Origin: Bacteroidales bacterium | GTDB taxonomy: Bacteria > Bacteroidota > Bacteroidia > Bacteroidales > Marinilabiliaceae | NCBI GenBank assembly: GCA_017417385.1 | Contig: JAFPZF010000096.1 | Coordinates: 1-33,012 of the forward strand | DNA length: 33,012 nt | Reading direction: 5' to 3' | Part shown: piece by piece, positions 21,932 to 30,066 of the stretch | Position numbering within the stretch: position 1 is the first letter of the stretch | Layout of the letters: each line of letters begins with the position of its first letter | Notes under the pieces: generated by a model | Database searches by the model: none | What the model was told of the DNA's origin: nothing | The model's input: only the letters and a program-made list of their open reading frames with translations | Position numbers and translations under genes: made by a program

Positions 21932-23353
21932 TTAGTAGCGGTAGAACTCCGGCTTGTACGGCCCCTCCTTCGTGACGCCGATGTAGGCGGCCTGCTTGTC
22001 GGTAAGTGTCGTCAGGTGGACGCCGAGCTTGCCGAGATGCAGCCTTGCTACCTCCTCGTCGAGATGCTTCGGCAGTCGATAGACGCCGACCTTGTACTCG
22101 TTCTTCCAGAGGTCTAGCTGCGCAAGCGTCTGGTTCGTGAACGAGTTGCTCATGACGAACGACGCATGGCCCGTCGCATTCCCGAGGTTGACGAGGCGAC
22201 CGCGGCTCAACAGTATGATGCAGTGCCCGTCTGGGAAGATGAACTTGTCCACCTGTGGCTTGATGTTGTGCTCCTTGATGCCCGGCCATTGCTCCAGCTG
22301 CGCGACCTGGATCTCGTTGTCGAAGTGCCCGATGTTGCAGACTATCGCCTGATCCTTCATCTTGCTCATGTGCTCCGCCGTGATGATGTCGCAGTTGCCT
22401 GTGCACGTGACGAAGATGTCGGCATACGAGACGACGTCATCGACGGTCTTGACCTCGTAGCCCTCCATCGCTGCCTGCAGCGCGCATATCGGGTCTATCT
22501 CAGTGACGATGACTCGCGCTCCGAAGCCCCTCATGCTCTGTGCACAGCCCTTGCCGACGTCGCCGTAGCCACAGACGCAGACGACCTTGCCGGCTATCAT
22601 GACGTCCGTGCCCCTCTTGATGCCGTCCGCAAGGCTCTCACGACAGCCATACAGGTTGTCGAACTTGCTCTTCGTCACCGAGTCGTTGACGTTGATGGCC
22701 GGGAACAGCAGCTCGCCCTTCTCCATCATCTGGTAGAGTCGGTGCACTCCCGTCGTCGTCTCCTCTGAGACGCCCTTGACGCCCTCGGCTATCTTCTTCC
22801 AGTCTACTCGCCCGCGGACGGTGCGGAGTAGCTCGACGAGCTCCCTGAAGTCCTCGCCCTCGCCAGAGTAGTCTGCCGAGTACAGCTCCGGCTTCGCCGT
22901 GAACTCGACGCCCTTGTGGATGAGCAGTGTCGCGTCTCCGCCGTCATCGACGATGAGGTTAGGCCCGAGGCCGTTGCCGAAGTCGAGCGCCTTCATCGTG
23001 CACCACCAGTACTCCGCAAGGCTCTCGCCCTTCCACGCAAAGGCTGGCACGCCAGCCTTCGCTATGGCTGCCGCCGCATGGTCCTGCGTCGAGAATATGT
23101 TGCAAGAGCACCAGCGTACGCTCGCTCCAAGCTCGACAAGCGTCTCTATCAGAACCGCCGTCTGTATCGTCATGTGGAGGCTACCGGTGATACGAGCACC
23201 CTTCAGTGGCTTCTGCCCCTTGTAGCGCTCGCGAAGTGCCATCAGGCCTGGCATCTCCAACTCGGAAATGCTGATCTCGTCACGTCCGAAGTCCGCAAGA
23301 TTGATGTCTGCGACCTTGTACGTGTAGTTATTCGGGTCTACGAATTCAACCAT
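21932..23353 (-). CDS. ahcY: S-adenosylhomocysteine hydrolase
   Basis: The enzyme splits S-adenosylhomocysteine into adenosine and homocysteine, removing the inhibitor left by methyltransferases; it is a cytoplasmic NAD-dependent tetramer. The 473 residues are full length. Visible are [17 protein letters not shown] (substrate domain), [15 protein letters not shown] (84-98), [17 protein letters not shown] (132-148), [11 protein letters not shown], the NAD loop GYGDVGKG (262-269), the NIGHFDNEI motif and the C-terminal K-x6-Y segment with YKPEFYRY. It is divergent from asd across a 221-bp gap with a candidate -7 element on each strand. Confidence 0.97.
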   Translation of the reverse strand: MVEFVDPNNYTYKVADINLADFGRDEISISELEMPGLMALRERYKGQKPLKGARITGSLHMTIQTAVLIETLVELGASVRWCSCNIFSTQDHAAAAIAKAGVPAFAWKGESLAEYWWCTMKALDFGNGLGPNLIVDDGGDATLLIHKGVEFTAKPELYSADYSGEGEDFRELVELLRTVRGRVDWKKIAEGVKGVSEETTTGVHRLYQMMEKGELLFPAINVNDSVTKSKFDNLYGCRESLADGIKRGTDVMIAGKVVCVCGYGDVGKGCAQSMRGFGARVIVTEIDPICALQAAMEGYEVKTVDDVVSYADIFVTCTGNCDIITAEHMSKMKDQAIVCNIGHFDNEIQVAQLEQWPGIKEHNIKPQVDKFIFPDGHCIILLSRGRLVNLGNATGHASFVMSNSFTNQTLAQLDLWKNEYKVGVYRLPKHLDEEVARLHLGKLGVHLTTLTDKQAAYIGVTKEGPYKPEFYRY

Positions 23354-23437
23354 AGTAGTGTATTAAATGTTTGTCTGTGTGTCGGTGAAATACTTAAATC
23401 GCACTCTGCTGACCGTCCACACGTTGATTTCAAGCAA

Positions 23438-23445
23438 CAAAGGTA
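23438..23445 (-). promoter_or_regulatory. Candidate -7 element of ahcY
   Basis: On the minus strand the sequence reads TACCTTTG, a perfect TAnnTTTG match, about 85 bases before the ahcY start codon. No clear -33 TTTG is at the usual spacing. Confidence 0.4.
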
Positions 23446-23467
23446 CTCTAAAATCGTGTTTTCTGCT

Positions 23468-23475
23468 TACATTTG
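23468..23475 (+). promoter_or_regulatory. Candidate -7 element of asd
   Basis: TACATTTG matches TAnnTTTG perfectly and lies 22 bases from the ahcY element on the other strand, so the two promoters would be back to back. The asd leader would be about 93 bases and contain the hairpin at 23490-23535. Confidence 0.4.
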
Positions 23476-23489
23476 CACCACAAAATAAC

Positions 23490-23535
23490 AGTGGCTGAGG
23501 AGATTGTTGTTTGAAAAGGTCTCAAGACAGCCACT
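23490..23535 (+). promoter_or_regulatory. Hairpin in the asd mRNA leader
   Basis: AGTGGCTG (23490-23497) and CAGCCACT (23528-23535) form a perfect 8-bp stem, with a second helix GAGA/TCTC (23500-23503, 23520-23523) inside it. It has no T-run after it, so it is a structured leader rather than an obvious terminator. No known lysine riboswitch pattern is recognisable in this short leader. Confidence 0.5.
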
Positions 23536-23574
23536 CGAACTTTTGGAATCATAAAAGATAAATACAAAAAGAAG

Positions 23575-24588
23575 ATGAGAGTTGCTATTGTTGGCGTCAG
23601 CGGTGCGGTAGGACAAGAGTTTCTTCGCGTCCTCGAGCAGCGGAATTTCCCACTCGACGAGCTTGTGTTGTTTGGTTCAGAGCGTAGTGCAGGTAAGAAG
23701 TACACGTTCAGGGGCAAGGAGCTTACGGTCAAGGAGCTGAAGAAGAACGACGACTTCAAGGGCGTTGACATAGCCTTGACGAGCGCAGGCGCCGGTGTCT
23801 CCAAGGAGTTTGCTGAGACTATCACGAAGTACGGCGCTGTGATGATAGACAACTCGTCCGCCTTCAGAATGGACGAGGATGTGCCTCTAGTCGTCCCTGA
23901 GTGCAATGCAGAGGACGCCCTCAACAGGCCGAGGAACATCATCGCCAACCCGAACTGCACGACTATCATGATGGTAGTCGTCCTCAAGCCTATCGAGAAG
24001 CTCTCTCACATCAAGAGAATCCACATCTCGAGCTACCAGAGCGCAAGTGGCGCCGGTGCAGCAGCTATGGCTGAGCTCCAGCAGCAGTACAAGGAGATCG
24101 TCGAGACCGGCGACGTCAAGACTATCTCTAAGTTCCCTCACCAGCTCGCCTACAACGTCATCCCGCAGATCGACAAGATGACCGAGAACGACTACACGAA
24201 GGAGGAGATGAAGATGTTCAACGAGACGCGCAAGATCATGCACTCCGACGTCCGTACGTCTGCGACGTGCGTCCGCGTCTCTTCTCTGAGGAGCCATTCG
24301 GAGAGCGTCTGGATCGAGACTGAGAAGCCTCTGACGGTCGCCGAGGTCCGCGCTGCTCTCGAGAAGGCCGACGGCGTCACCCTCGTCGACGACCCGCAGA
24401 ACTATGTATACCCGATGCCGCTCGACTCTGCCGGCAAGGACGACGTCTACGTCGGCCGCGTCCGTCAAGATCTCGCTAACGACAACGGCATCACGCTCTG
24501 GCTCACTGGCGACCAGATCAGGAAGGGCGCTGCTCTCAACGCTGTCCAGATCGCCGAGTACCTTATCAAGGTCGGCAACGTCAAGTAG
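23575..24588 (+). CDS. asd: Aspartate-semialdehyde dehydrogenase
   Basis: Asd reduces aspartyl phosphate to aspartate semialdehyde with NADPH, the branch point to lysine/diaminopimelate, threonine and methionine. The 337 residues are full length. The NADP loop [15 protein letters not shown] (7-20), [22 protein letters not shown], the catalytic-site NPNCTT with Cys128, [14 protein letters not shown] and YNVIPQID are all present, with a normal His-containing [10 protein letters not shown] active-site segment. The gene stands alone, with a HEIGH-motif gene starting 5 bases after its stop. Confidence 0.97.
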   Translation: MRVAIVGVSGAVGQEFLRVLEQRNFPLDELVLFGSERSAGKKYTFRGKELTVKELKKNDDFKGVDIALTSAGAGVSKEFAETITKYGAVMIDNSSAFRMDEDVPLVVPECNAEDALNRPRNIIANPNCTTIMMVVVLKPIEKLSHIKRIHISSYQSASGAGAAAMAELQQQYKEIVETGDVKTISKFPHQLAYNVIPQIDKMTENDYTKEEMKMFNETRKIMHSDVRTSATCVRVSSLRSHSESVWIETEKPLTVAEVRAALEKADGVTLVDDPQNYVYPMPLDSAGKDDVYVGRVRQDLANDNGITLWLTGDQIRKGAALNAVQIAEYLIKVGNVK

Positions 24589-24592
24589 TGAT

Positions 24593-25030
24593 GTGAAGAG
24601 ACATATTCTAAGACACACGAGGAGACATCGCCTTTGGGTGGTGTCTCTTTTTCTTTACGTCTGGCAGCTCCCGCAGAACGTCCTCGGACTGCTGACCTAC
24701 CTCTTCGTCAAGCTCCGTGGCGGCGAGGGCGGAAGGGTATTCGGGACGAACATATACGTCGCTCGTGCTCGATGGGGCGGCGGCTCCGTCTCCCTCGGGC
24801 GATACGTGATTCTCGGGAGCTATGCTGGCCGTCTGACGCTCCGCCACGAGATAGGCCACTGCTACCAGTCTGCTCTGCTCGGACCGCTCTACCTGATTGT
24901 TGTCGGCCTGCCCTCCGTGACGTGGGCTATGATGAAGAAATACGGCTTGTTCGCCCGGAGAAGCTATTACTGTTTCTTCACGGAGAGATGGGCAGACAGA
25001 ATAGCAGGTATCAATAGAAACGCAACATAG
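24593..25030 (+). CDS. Small membrane protein with a zinc-protease-like HEIGH motif
   Basis: About 145 residues if started at GTG 24593, just after asd; there is no ATG before the conserved part, so another alternative start codon is also possible. A hydrophobic segment (about 14-38) is followed by a beta-rich Gly stretch (GTNIYVARARWGGGSVSLG), then LTLRHEIGHCYQS with HEIGH at 85-89, a second hydrophobic segment LGPLYLIVVGLPS, and FFTERWADRIAG near the end, where E131 or D134 could be a third metal ligand. The HExxH plus downstream acid pattern fits a gluzincin-like membrane metallopeptidase; proteins of this look occur in other Bacteroidales without a known role. Activity is unproven. It is likely co-transcribed with asd. 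Confidence 0.7.
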   Translation: MKRHILRHTRRHRLWVVSLFLYVWQLPQNVLGLLTYLFVKLRGGEGGRVFGTNIYVARARWGGGSVSLGRYVILGSYAGRLTLRHEIGHCYQSALLGPLYLIVVGLPSVTWAMMKKYGLFARRSYYCFFTERWADRIAGINRNAT

Positions 25031-25156
25031 ACGAGGGATTTTCCGTAGAAATGGAATAACTTTGAGGAAGAATAAAGGCAAGGGCATGGAAACAGCCGGG
25101 GCAAAAGGGGTGGCAGAGCGAGTCGCTCCATTTGTACAACGGGAAAAGTGTAAGGC

Positions 25157-26608
25157 ATGAGCGTAATAGAGTTTAGGAGTCCACGGTCGAGATTTGACGA
25201 CTATAGGCTCGAGGGTGAGATGAATTTCACGCTCGGGGAGGGAGAGAATGTGGTCATGATAGGCCCTAACGGAGCTGGAAAGACGTTGATAGCGAGATAT
25301 ATAGCCGGCGGAATAGCAATAGGGGAGGGAAGCATCGAGAGACGACGTGCCGATGGAAGCGTGATGGCGCTGAACGACGTCATGACGCTCGAGTTCAAGG
25401 ATCTCTACAGGATAGGCGGTGCAGGTCAGGACGACTACTATCAGAAGCGTTGGCATGCGACGGAGACCGAGGGCAGCCCGCTCGTCCACCAGATACTGGG
25501 CCCCGACGTCATCAGGGCCAACAGGCAGCTGATAAAAGACATAGGCGTCGAGCCGATACTCCGAAAGCGTCTCATCAACCTGAGCAGCGGCGAGCAGCGT
25601 AAGCTCCTCATTGTCCGGAGCCTCTTGAAGCAGCCAGAGGTCTTGATAATCGACAACCCATACATAGGGCTCGACCCCGACTCGAGGGAGACTGTCAACG
25701 GCCTGCTCTCGGAGATAAGCCGCCAGAAGGGCATCAAGATGATTCTGATCGTCTCGCATCCTAAGGACCTCCCAGAGTGGATAGACACTGTCTTTGCTGT
25801 CAAGGGCAGGAGGCTGCTCTGCAAGACGACGCGCAGCGAGTTCCTCGCCAACAAGGAGCTCATAGCAGACCTCTTCCCCGAGATGACGATGGAGAGCGCA
25901 AGCACACGGGAGATGCCCGCACCGAAGGACGAGAGGGTGTACGACGTCTCTGTCAGGATGAACAACGTCTGCATCACATACGGACAGACGAAGATATTGC
26001 ACAAGCTGTCGTGGCAGATCAACAGGGGTGAGAAGTGGGCTCTGCTCGGTCAGAACGGCAGCGGTAAGTCGACGCTCCTGAGCCTCGTCTGTGCTGACAA
26101 CCCGCAGGCGTATGCCAACGACATAAGCCTCTTCGGCAAGGACAGGGGGACTGGCGAGACGATATGGCAGATCAAGAAGCGCATAGGCTACGTCTCCCCC
26201 GACATGCACGCATATTACAAGGCGGACATCACGTGTCTGGATGTCGTCTCGAGTGGCTTCTTCGACGCCGTCGGGCTCTACAACAAGCCCTCCGAGGAGC
26301 AGAGGGCGCTGGCGAGGAAGTGGATGGAGACGTTCCATTGCGAGGCGCTGGCAGACAAGATGTTCCTGAAGTCGAGTTATGGCGAGCAGAGGCTGGTGCT
26401 CCTGGTGAGGGCGTTCGTCAAGTCGCCGTCGCTCCTGATACTCGACGAGCCGCTGCATGGCCTCGATGCCGGGAAGAAGAAGCTGGCGAAACTGTTGATA
26501 GAGGACTATTGCCGGCAGGCGGACGTGACGCTCGTCTACGTCACTCACTATCATGACGAGATACCATCAGTCGTCGAGCACAGTATGAACCTGATAAAGA
26601 ATTCGTAG
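25157..26608 (+). CDS. Double ABC-type ATPase, ModF-like
   Basis: The 483-residue protein has two ABC ATPase domains in tandem and no membrane part, as in E. coli ModF (a molybdate-linked ABC protein). Domain one has Walker A GPNGAGKT (36-43), signature LSSGEQ (142-147) and Walker B VLIIDN (162-167), where the catalytic Glu is replaced by Asn167. Domain two has GQNGSGKST (298-306), SYGEQ (407-411) and LLILDE (426-431) with the usual catalytic Glu. The pair should act as an asymmetric ATPase with one competent site. No permease or binding protein is nearby, so a transport role is doubtful; a regulatory or soluble ABC-F-like role is possible. It starts the three-gene operon (2 bases, then a 4-base overlap). 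Confidence 0.85.
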   Translation: MSVIEFRSPRSRFDDYRLEGEMNFTLGEGENVVMIGPNGAGKTLIARYIAGGIAIGEGSIERRRADGSVMALNDVMTLEFKDLYRIGGAGQDDYYQKRWHATETEGSPLVHQILGPDVIRANRQLIKDIGVEPILRKRLINLSSGEQRKLLIVRSLLKQPEVLIIDNPYIGLDPDSRETVNGLLSEISRQKGIKMILIVSHPKDLPEWIDTVFAVKGRRLLCKTTRSEFLANKELIADLFPEMTMESASTREMPAPKDERVYDVSVRMNNVCITYGQTKILHKLSWQINRGEKWALLGQNGSGKSTLLSLVCADNPQAYANDISLFGKDRGTGETIWQIKKRIGYVSPDMHAYYKADITCLDVVSSGFFDAVGLYNKPSEEQRALARKWMETFHCEALADKMFLKSSYGEQRLVLLVRAFVKSPSLLILDEPLHGLDAGKKKLAKLLIEDYCRQADVTLVYVTHYHDEIPSVVEHSMNLIKNS

Positions 26609-26610
26609 GG

Positions 26611-27342
26611 ATGACATTGTTGACAATACTGAACATTGTGGTGATAAACGTCGCCATGTGGTTTGGTGTGAGCTATTTCTGGAGCTTCTGGACTCACAAG
26701 GTGTTTAAGCCGTGGGCGTGGCTCGAGCAGAAGAAGCGCAAGATGATAAACACGGACGTCGAGAAGACCGAGCGGACGTACAAGGACAGGGTGCGCTACT
26801 ACACATATTTCTTTGCGATGCAGCAGATTGAGGAGAAGGAGGTCCAGGGGGAGATTGTGATGATGGGCGTCGAGGACATAGACCTCGTCCGTCTCCTGAG
26901 GGAGCAGTATCCGCAGAGGGAGATGAGAGTCTGCGGTCCGATGGAGGCGAGCACATACACTATCAGGAGGGAGAACTGCCAGGGGGAGGTGACCGAGGAG
27001 GTCGTCCCGATAGACTATGCCGAGGAGGCGGAGGTCAGGAAGCTGATGCCGGAGACGGACGTGAAGAGCCACGTCTACAAGGGTGCGGTGACCGACGTCT
27101 TGAAAGACCTGAAGGCGCCGGTAGCGTTGTCGCTCATAGACACGGTAGACTACGAGGACGTGATGGCATGTATGAGGACGACATACCCGTTGATGCCAAA
27201 GGGCGGAATAATGATAGTACACAGCTACAACCATGACTGGGAGGGAATAAAGAGGGCAGTGGACGACTTCGGGAGGACGATAGCCGAGGGCTTCCTGCCC
27301 GTCGCAGACATGTATGGGAGCGTAGCGATGGTGAAGTCATGA
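26611..27342 (+). CDS. Membrane-anchored TylF-like methyltransferase-fold protein
   Basis: The 243-residue product has an N-terminal hydrophobic anchor (about 2-27), a basic linker, and a domain whose second half resembles macrocin O-methyltransferase (TylF) proteins: LSLIDTVDYEDVMACM, TYPLMPKGGIMIVHSYN, then WEGIKRAVDDFGRTI. The SAM-binding glycine loop expected at the start of the domain is only weakly represented (GEIVMMGVEDIDLVRLL), so substrate methylation is uncertain. The ATG follows the ABC gene's stop by 2 bases, and its own stop overlaps the next start by 4 bases, so the three proteins are probably made together. Confidence 0.65.
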   Translation: MTLLTILNIVVINVAMWFGVSYFWSFWTHKVFKPWAWLEQKKRKMINTDVEKTERTYKDRVRYYTYFFAMQQIEEKEVQGEIVMMGVEDIDLVRLLREQYPQREMRVCGPMEASTYTIRRENCQGEVTEEVVPIDYAEEAEVRKLMPETDVKSHVYKGAVTDVLKDLKAPVALSLIDTVDYEDVMACMRTTYPLMPKGGIMIVHSYNHDWEGIKRAVDDFGRTIAEGFLPVADMYGSVAMVKS

Positions 27343-28091
27343 AGACTTGTGTAGTCGGCGGGGAATGGCTGAAGAACTTCATAGAGGGAATAGCGAGCGA
27401 GCAGATTAGGGCGGGAAGCAGTATAGTCGACATAGTCGAAATCGGGGAACAGAAGTATTTTGATGCTGAGATAGGCAAGACCCTATTCTATCAGACACGA
27501 TCTGAGCAGAGTGGGGTGGAAAGCTACGTCAAGTGCTATGAGGAGATAGTGAGGGTACTCGGAGAGAACGGGATAGAGGCCGAGGGAAGCTACGCTGGAG
27601 AGGAGACGGGGAAGACAGAGCCGGGGAACAGAGTGCGAAGGGCTAAGAACTTCAGTATAAAAGCAGAGATAGGAGACGGAGTGAAGGTCCGGTTTGAGAA
27701 CATAGGGCGGTCAGTCTTCGTCAATGCCGCTATTGTCGATATGGTATATGGGAAGTTTGCTGCGGAGAAAGTCGTCGAGATAGGTAGGACGTTGCGGGAT
27801 GCGAGGGAGGAGATAGAGAAGGCCGTCGTCTGGCTGATGGTCAGGGAGAAGAAGCGGCGGATGAACGAGGCGGCAGTGCGCTCGATGGTAGAGGAGGCGA
27901 TAGACGGGCGCAGTGGTATAGAATACGAGATAGAATTTCAGAAGATACAGGCGAAGCTGACGTTTGCGCGAGGGCAGAGGGAGGCGAAGGTGACCATAAG
28001 GTATAGCCATATAGGCGAGGAGGGAAGGCGGCAGATAGAGGGGGCGATAGTGCTCGTGGACGGGGAAGGGGAGACCGTCACCGACCAATAA
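27339..28091 (+). CDS. Unknown protein, third gene of the ABC operon
   Basis: I do not recognise this 250-residue protein. It is soluble (no signal peptide or transmembrane helix), rich in Glu, Lys, Arg, Val and Ile, with a central beta-rich part (AKNFSIKAEIGDGVKVRFENIG) and a helix-rich part (about 140-190). A similar beta pattern returns near the end (IEYEIEFQKIQAKLTFARG). The coding strand is strongly purine-rich, with AGG, GAG and ATA codons. It overlaps the TylF-like gene by 4 bases (ATGA) and its last 14 bases overlap the convergent GNAT gene. Confidence 0.75.
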   Translation: MKTCVVGGEWLKNFIEGIASEQIRAGSSIVDIVEIGEQKYFDAEIGKTLFYQTRSEQSGVESYVKCYEEIVRVLGENGIEAEGSYAGEETGKTEPGNRVRRAKNFSIKAEIGDGVKVRFENIGRSVFVNAAIVDMVYGKFAAEKVVEIGRTLRDAREEIEKAVVWLMVREKKRRMNEAAVRSMVEEAIDGRSGIEYEIEFQKIQAKLTFARGQREAKVTIRYSHIGEEGRRQIEGAIVLVDGEGETVTDQ

Positions 28092-28824
28092 GTTTTAGAA
28101 ATCGTTTGTCGTTCATCTGCTCGTTGGTAAGGTACTTGCCATCGAGGAAGAGGGCGTAGTTTGTGATGGGCGTGGGGGCGTTCTGAGCGTCCTCGCGTGA
28201 CTGTATGTGGATAGCGTGGAAAGCCACGCCGTGCTCCTTGGCGAGAGCCTCGATGATAGGGACATACTTGGCGTTGAAGGGGCATTGACTCGTATAGTAG
28301 AGGACGTAGCCGTGCTCGGTGACGGAGGGGTGCTTGGCGCAATCCTTGAACTTAGGTGCTGTAGGCTTCGAGCTGAAAGGCAGGTGCCACAGCTGGATGC
28401 CGTTGTCGGCCTCGTCGGCGACGGAGAAGCCCTTGTGAGATAGGAATTTCGGGTCGGCGAGGAAGGGCCTTTTCTTGGCGGAGGAGAGGATGCAGACTCC
28501 ACATTTTCCTTGCCTCTTGCTATCGGTGATACACTCGTTGAGGAGGTCGGAGGAGTAGCCGTGCCCCTTGAGGGAGCCAGAGACCCATAGACAATCGATA
28601 TACATATAGGAGTCGGCGAGGATGGGAATCCAAGCGTTCTCGGCGGGGATATATTCTATGAAGCACTTGCCTCGCTCGACGCTCTTGAGGAAGACGAGTC
28701 CGTCGGCGAAGCGGTCGGCGAGCCAAGCCTTCTTGGAGGCGACCTGTACGTCGTTGTCGTTGGAGATGGCGCAGCAGATGTGCTCCTGTGCGATATTGTC
28801 GTTAGATATCTTGATATAGTCCAT
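28078..28824 (-). CDS. GNAT acetyltransferase with YoaP-type C-terminal domain
   Basis: The 248-residue protein joins an N-terminal GNAT-like domain (about 1-150; SYMYIDCLWVSGSLKGHGYSS with a strand-loop typical of acetyl-CoA binding) to a C-terminal thioredoxin-fold domain of the YoaP type (YVLYYTSQCPFNAKYVPIIE, then a later LFLDGKYLTNEQM). Only one cysteine (C in SQCPF) is at the redox position. YoaP proteins are found in several phyla without a firm role. The start at 28824 is followed by a usual strand-turn; a candidate -7 element (TATATTTG, minus, 28855-28848) lies just upstream. It converges on, and overlaps by 14 bases, the end of the unknown gene 27339-28091. Confidence 0.85.
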   Translation of the reverse strand: MDYIKISNDNIAQEHICCAISNDNDVQVASKKAWLADRFADGLVFLKSVERGKCFIEYIPAENAWIPILADSYMYIDCLWVSGSLKGHGYSSDLLNECITDSKRQGKCGVCILSSAKKRPFLADPKFLSHKGFSVADEADNGIQLWHLPFSSKPTAPKFKDCAKHPSVTEHGYVLYYTSQCPFNAKYVPIIEALAKEHGVAFHAIHIQSREDAQNAPTPITNYALFLDGKYLTNEQMNDKRFLKLIGR

Positions 28825-28847
28825 AGAGCAGATGTGTCAGTCGGATA

Positions 28848-28855
28848 CAAATATA
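28848..28855 (-). promoter_or_regulatory. Candidate -7 element of the YoaP-type gene
   Basis: The minus strand reads TATATTTG, a perfect TAnnTTTG match. Transcription would start about 15-20 bases before the ATG at 28824. No -33 TTTG is evident. Confidence 0.35.
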
Positions 28856-28915
28856 AGGTATTTTTGGGGGAGGTGGAATGAGAGATGGAGATAAAATGCC
28901 GATGGAGAAGGAGAG

Positions 28916-29425
28916 TCAGGGGAGCCAGACACGGCCAGAGTCGGGGCAGTGGTCGAGCCAGTAGGAGACGGGATGGCGCTTGATAGAGCGTGAGGCCCAG
29001 AACTCGGAGAGGGGGAGGAGGGTGAAGCGTCGGAGGGTGATACGTGGGTGCGGGAGAGAGAGATGGCGTGAGCGACGGACGATCATCTTGCCGGAAGGGA
29101 TGTCGACTGCGAAGAGCAGGTCTATGTCGACAGGGCGGGACTCGTAGGAGGAGGAGGTCTTAGCCAGGCGGCCGAGGTCCTTCTCGATCTGCTGAGTCGA
29201 GGAGAGCATCGTCTCGGGCGACCAGTCGGAGTCGACAGTCAGGACGACGTTGAGGAAGTCGGGGCCGGAGAAGCCCCAAGCCTCGCTTGCGTAGATACGA
29301 GACTCGTGGACGATGTCGATATGGCCGCTATCGGAGAGGGCGAGCCTGGCGGCGGCGAAAGCCTGGCGGACGTCGCCGAGGTTACCGCCGAGGAGGAGGG
29401 CGTAGCGGGTGTTGAAGATAGGCAT
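28916..29425 (-). CDS. folK: Hydroxymethyldihydropterin pyrophosphokinase
   Basis: FolK transfers pyrophosphate from ATP to 6-hydroxymethyl-7,8-dihydropterin in folate synthesis. The 169-residue protein has the N-terminal LLLGGNLGD (10-18), the pterin-site aromatic run SEAWGFSGPDFLN, the IEKDLGR helix, the ATP/Mg site SRPVDIDLLF (with both Asp residues) and LPHPRITLRRFTLLPL. The length is normal for a monofunctional enzyme. It is the last gene of a minus-strand run, 8 bases after the cytidylate-kinase-like gene. Confidence 0.95.
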   Translation of the reverse strand: MPIFNTRYALLLGGNLGDVRQAFAAARLALSDSGHIDIVHESRIYASEAWGFSGPDFLNVVLTVDSDWSPETMLSSTQQIEKDLGRLAKTSSSYESRPVDIDLLFAVDIPSGKMIVRRSRHLSLPHPRITLRRFTLLPLSEFWASRSIKRHPVSYWLDHCPDSGRVWLP

Positions 29426-29433
29426 AGGGTTGT

Positions 29434-30039
29434 TCAGAGTCTACCAGTCAGACGTGCGTAGTCGATAATGAAATCAGCGACAGCCTCCATAGAGAGACCG
29501 GTAGAGTCCACGCAGAGGTGGTAGCTCTCGGCGGCGCCCCAGCGTTTCTCGGTGTAGAAGTTGTAGAACTCGGCGCGGGCGGTCTCCATCTGATAGATCT
29601 TTTTCTCAGCCTCGGCAGCGGTGACGTTGTAGTAGTCGATAGTCCGCTTGATACGTTCGGAGATGTCGGCAGTCACGAAGACGTCGAGACGCGGGGAGAG
29701 GTCGCGGAGGATATAGTCGGCGCAGCGACCGACGAAGACGGCGCCATTGCCTTCGGTAGCGGCGCGTCGGATAGTGTCGCTCTGGAACTGGAAGAGGCTG
29801 GAGGCGGAGAGGCAGTTGTCTGCAGGGAGGAGGTGGTCGGCCATGAAGAAGCCCGTGAAGCGGCTCCAGAGGCTGCTACGTTCGTCGGAGCGCTCGAAGA
29901 ACTCGTCCTTGATACCACTTTCTCGAGCGGCGCGCTTGAGCAGTTCACGGTCGTAGAAAGCGAGGTTCAGTTTCTCGGCAATCAGACGGCCGATGATACG
30001 ACCGCCGCTGCCCACTTGTCTGCCAATAGTGAAAATCAT
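29434..30039 (-). CDS. Cytidylate-kinase-like protein
   Basis: The 201-residue protein belongs to the family annotated as cytidylate-kinase-like. It has a P-loop-type start TIGRQVGSGGRIIG (4-17) without the usual lysine, which is normal in this family, then the FYDRELLKRAARESG region, a GAVFVGRCADYILRD segment that resembles the nucleotide-monophosphate-binding part and the lid-like MLERIKRTIDYY (here SERIKRTIDYY). The substrate is not known. It sits between a MATE transporter and folK in one run. Confidence 0.88.
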   Translation of the reverse strand: MIFTIGRQVGSGGRIIGRLIAEKLNLAFYDRELLKRAARESGIKDEFFERSDERSSLWSRFTGFFMADHLLPADNCLSASSLFQFQSDTIRRAATEGNGAVFVGRCADYILRDLSPRLDVFVTADISERIKRTIDYYNVTAAEAEKKIYQMETARAEFYNFYTEKRWGAAESYHLCVDSTGLSMEAVADFIIDYARLTGRL

Positions 30040-30066
30040 AGCATAAAAGAGTTATAGAGACAGGAG

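Noticed and set aside
23354-23574. SAH or lysine riboswitch in the ahcY/asd gap
   Set aside because: Leaders of 77-93 bases with a simple stem do not show the conserved cores of the known riboswitches.
25031-25156. Replication origin in the gap at the composition switch
   Set aside because: The 126 bases have no DnaA-box cluster or AT-rich unwinding element that I can see, and no dnaA gene is nearby; only the skew change is reported.
24608-26554. Very long open frame (648 codons) on the minus strand
   Set aside because: It lies antisense to the HEIGH gene and the double ABC ATPase gene, both with clear motifs. Its composition (Leu/Arg/His/Val-rich, no motif) is that of a frame kept open by the codon bias of the real genes.
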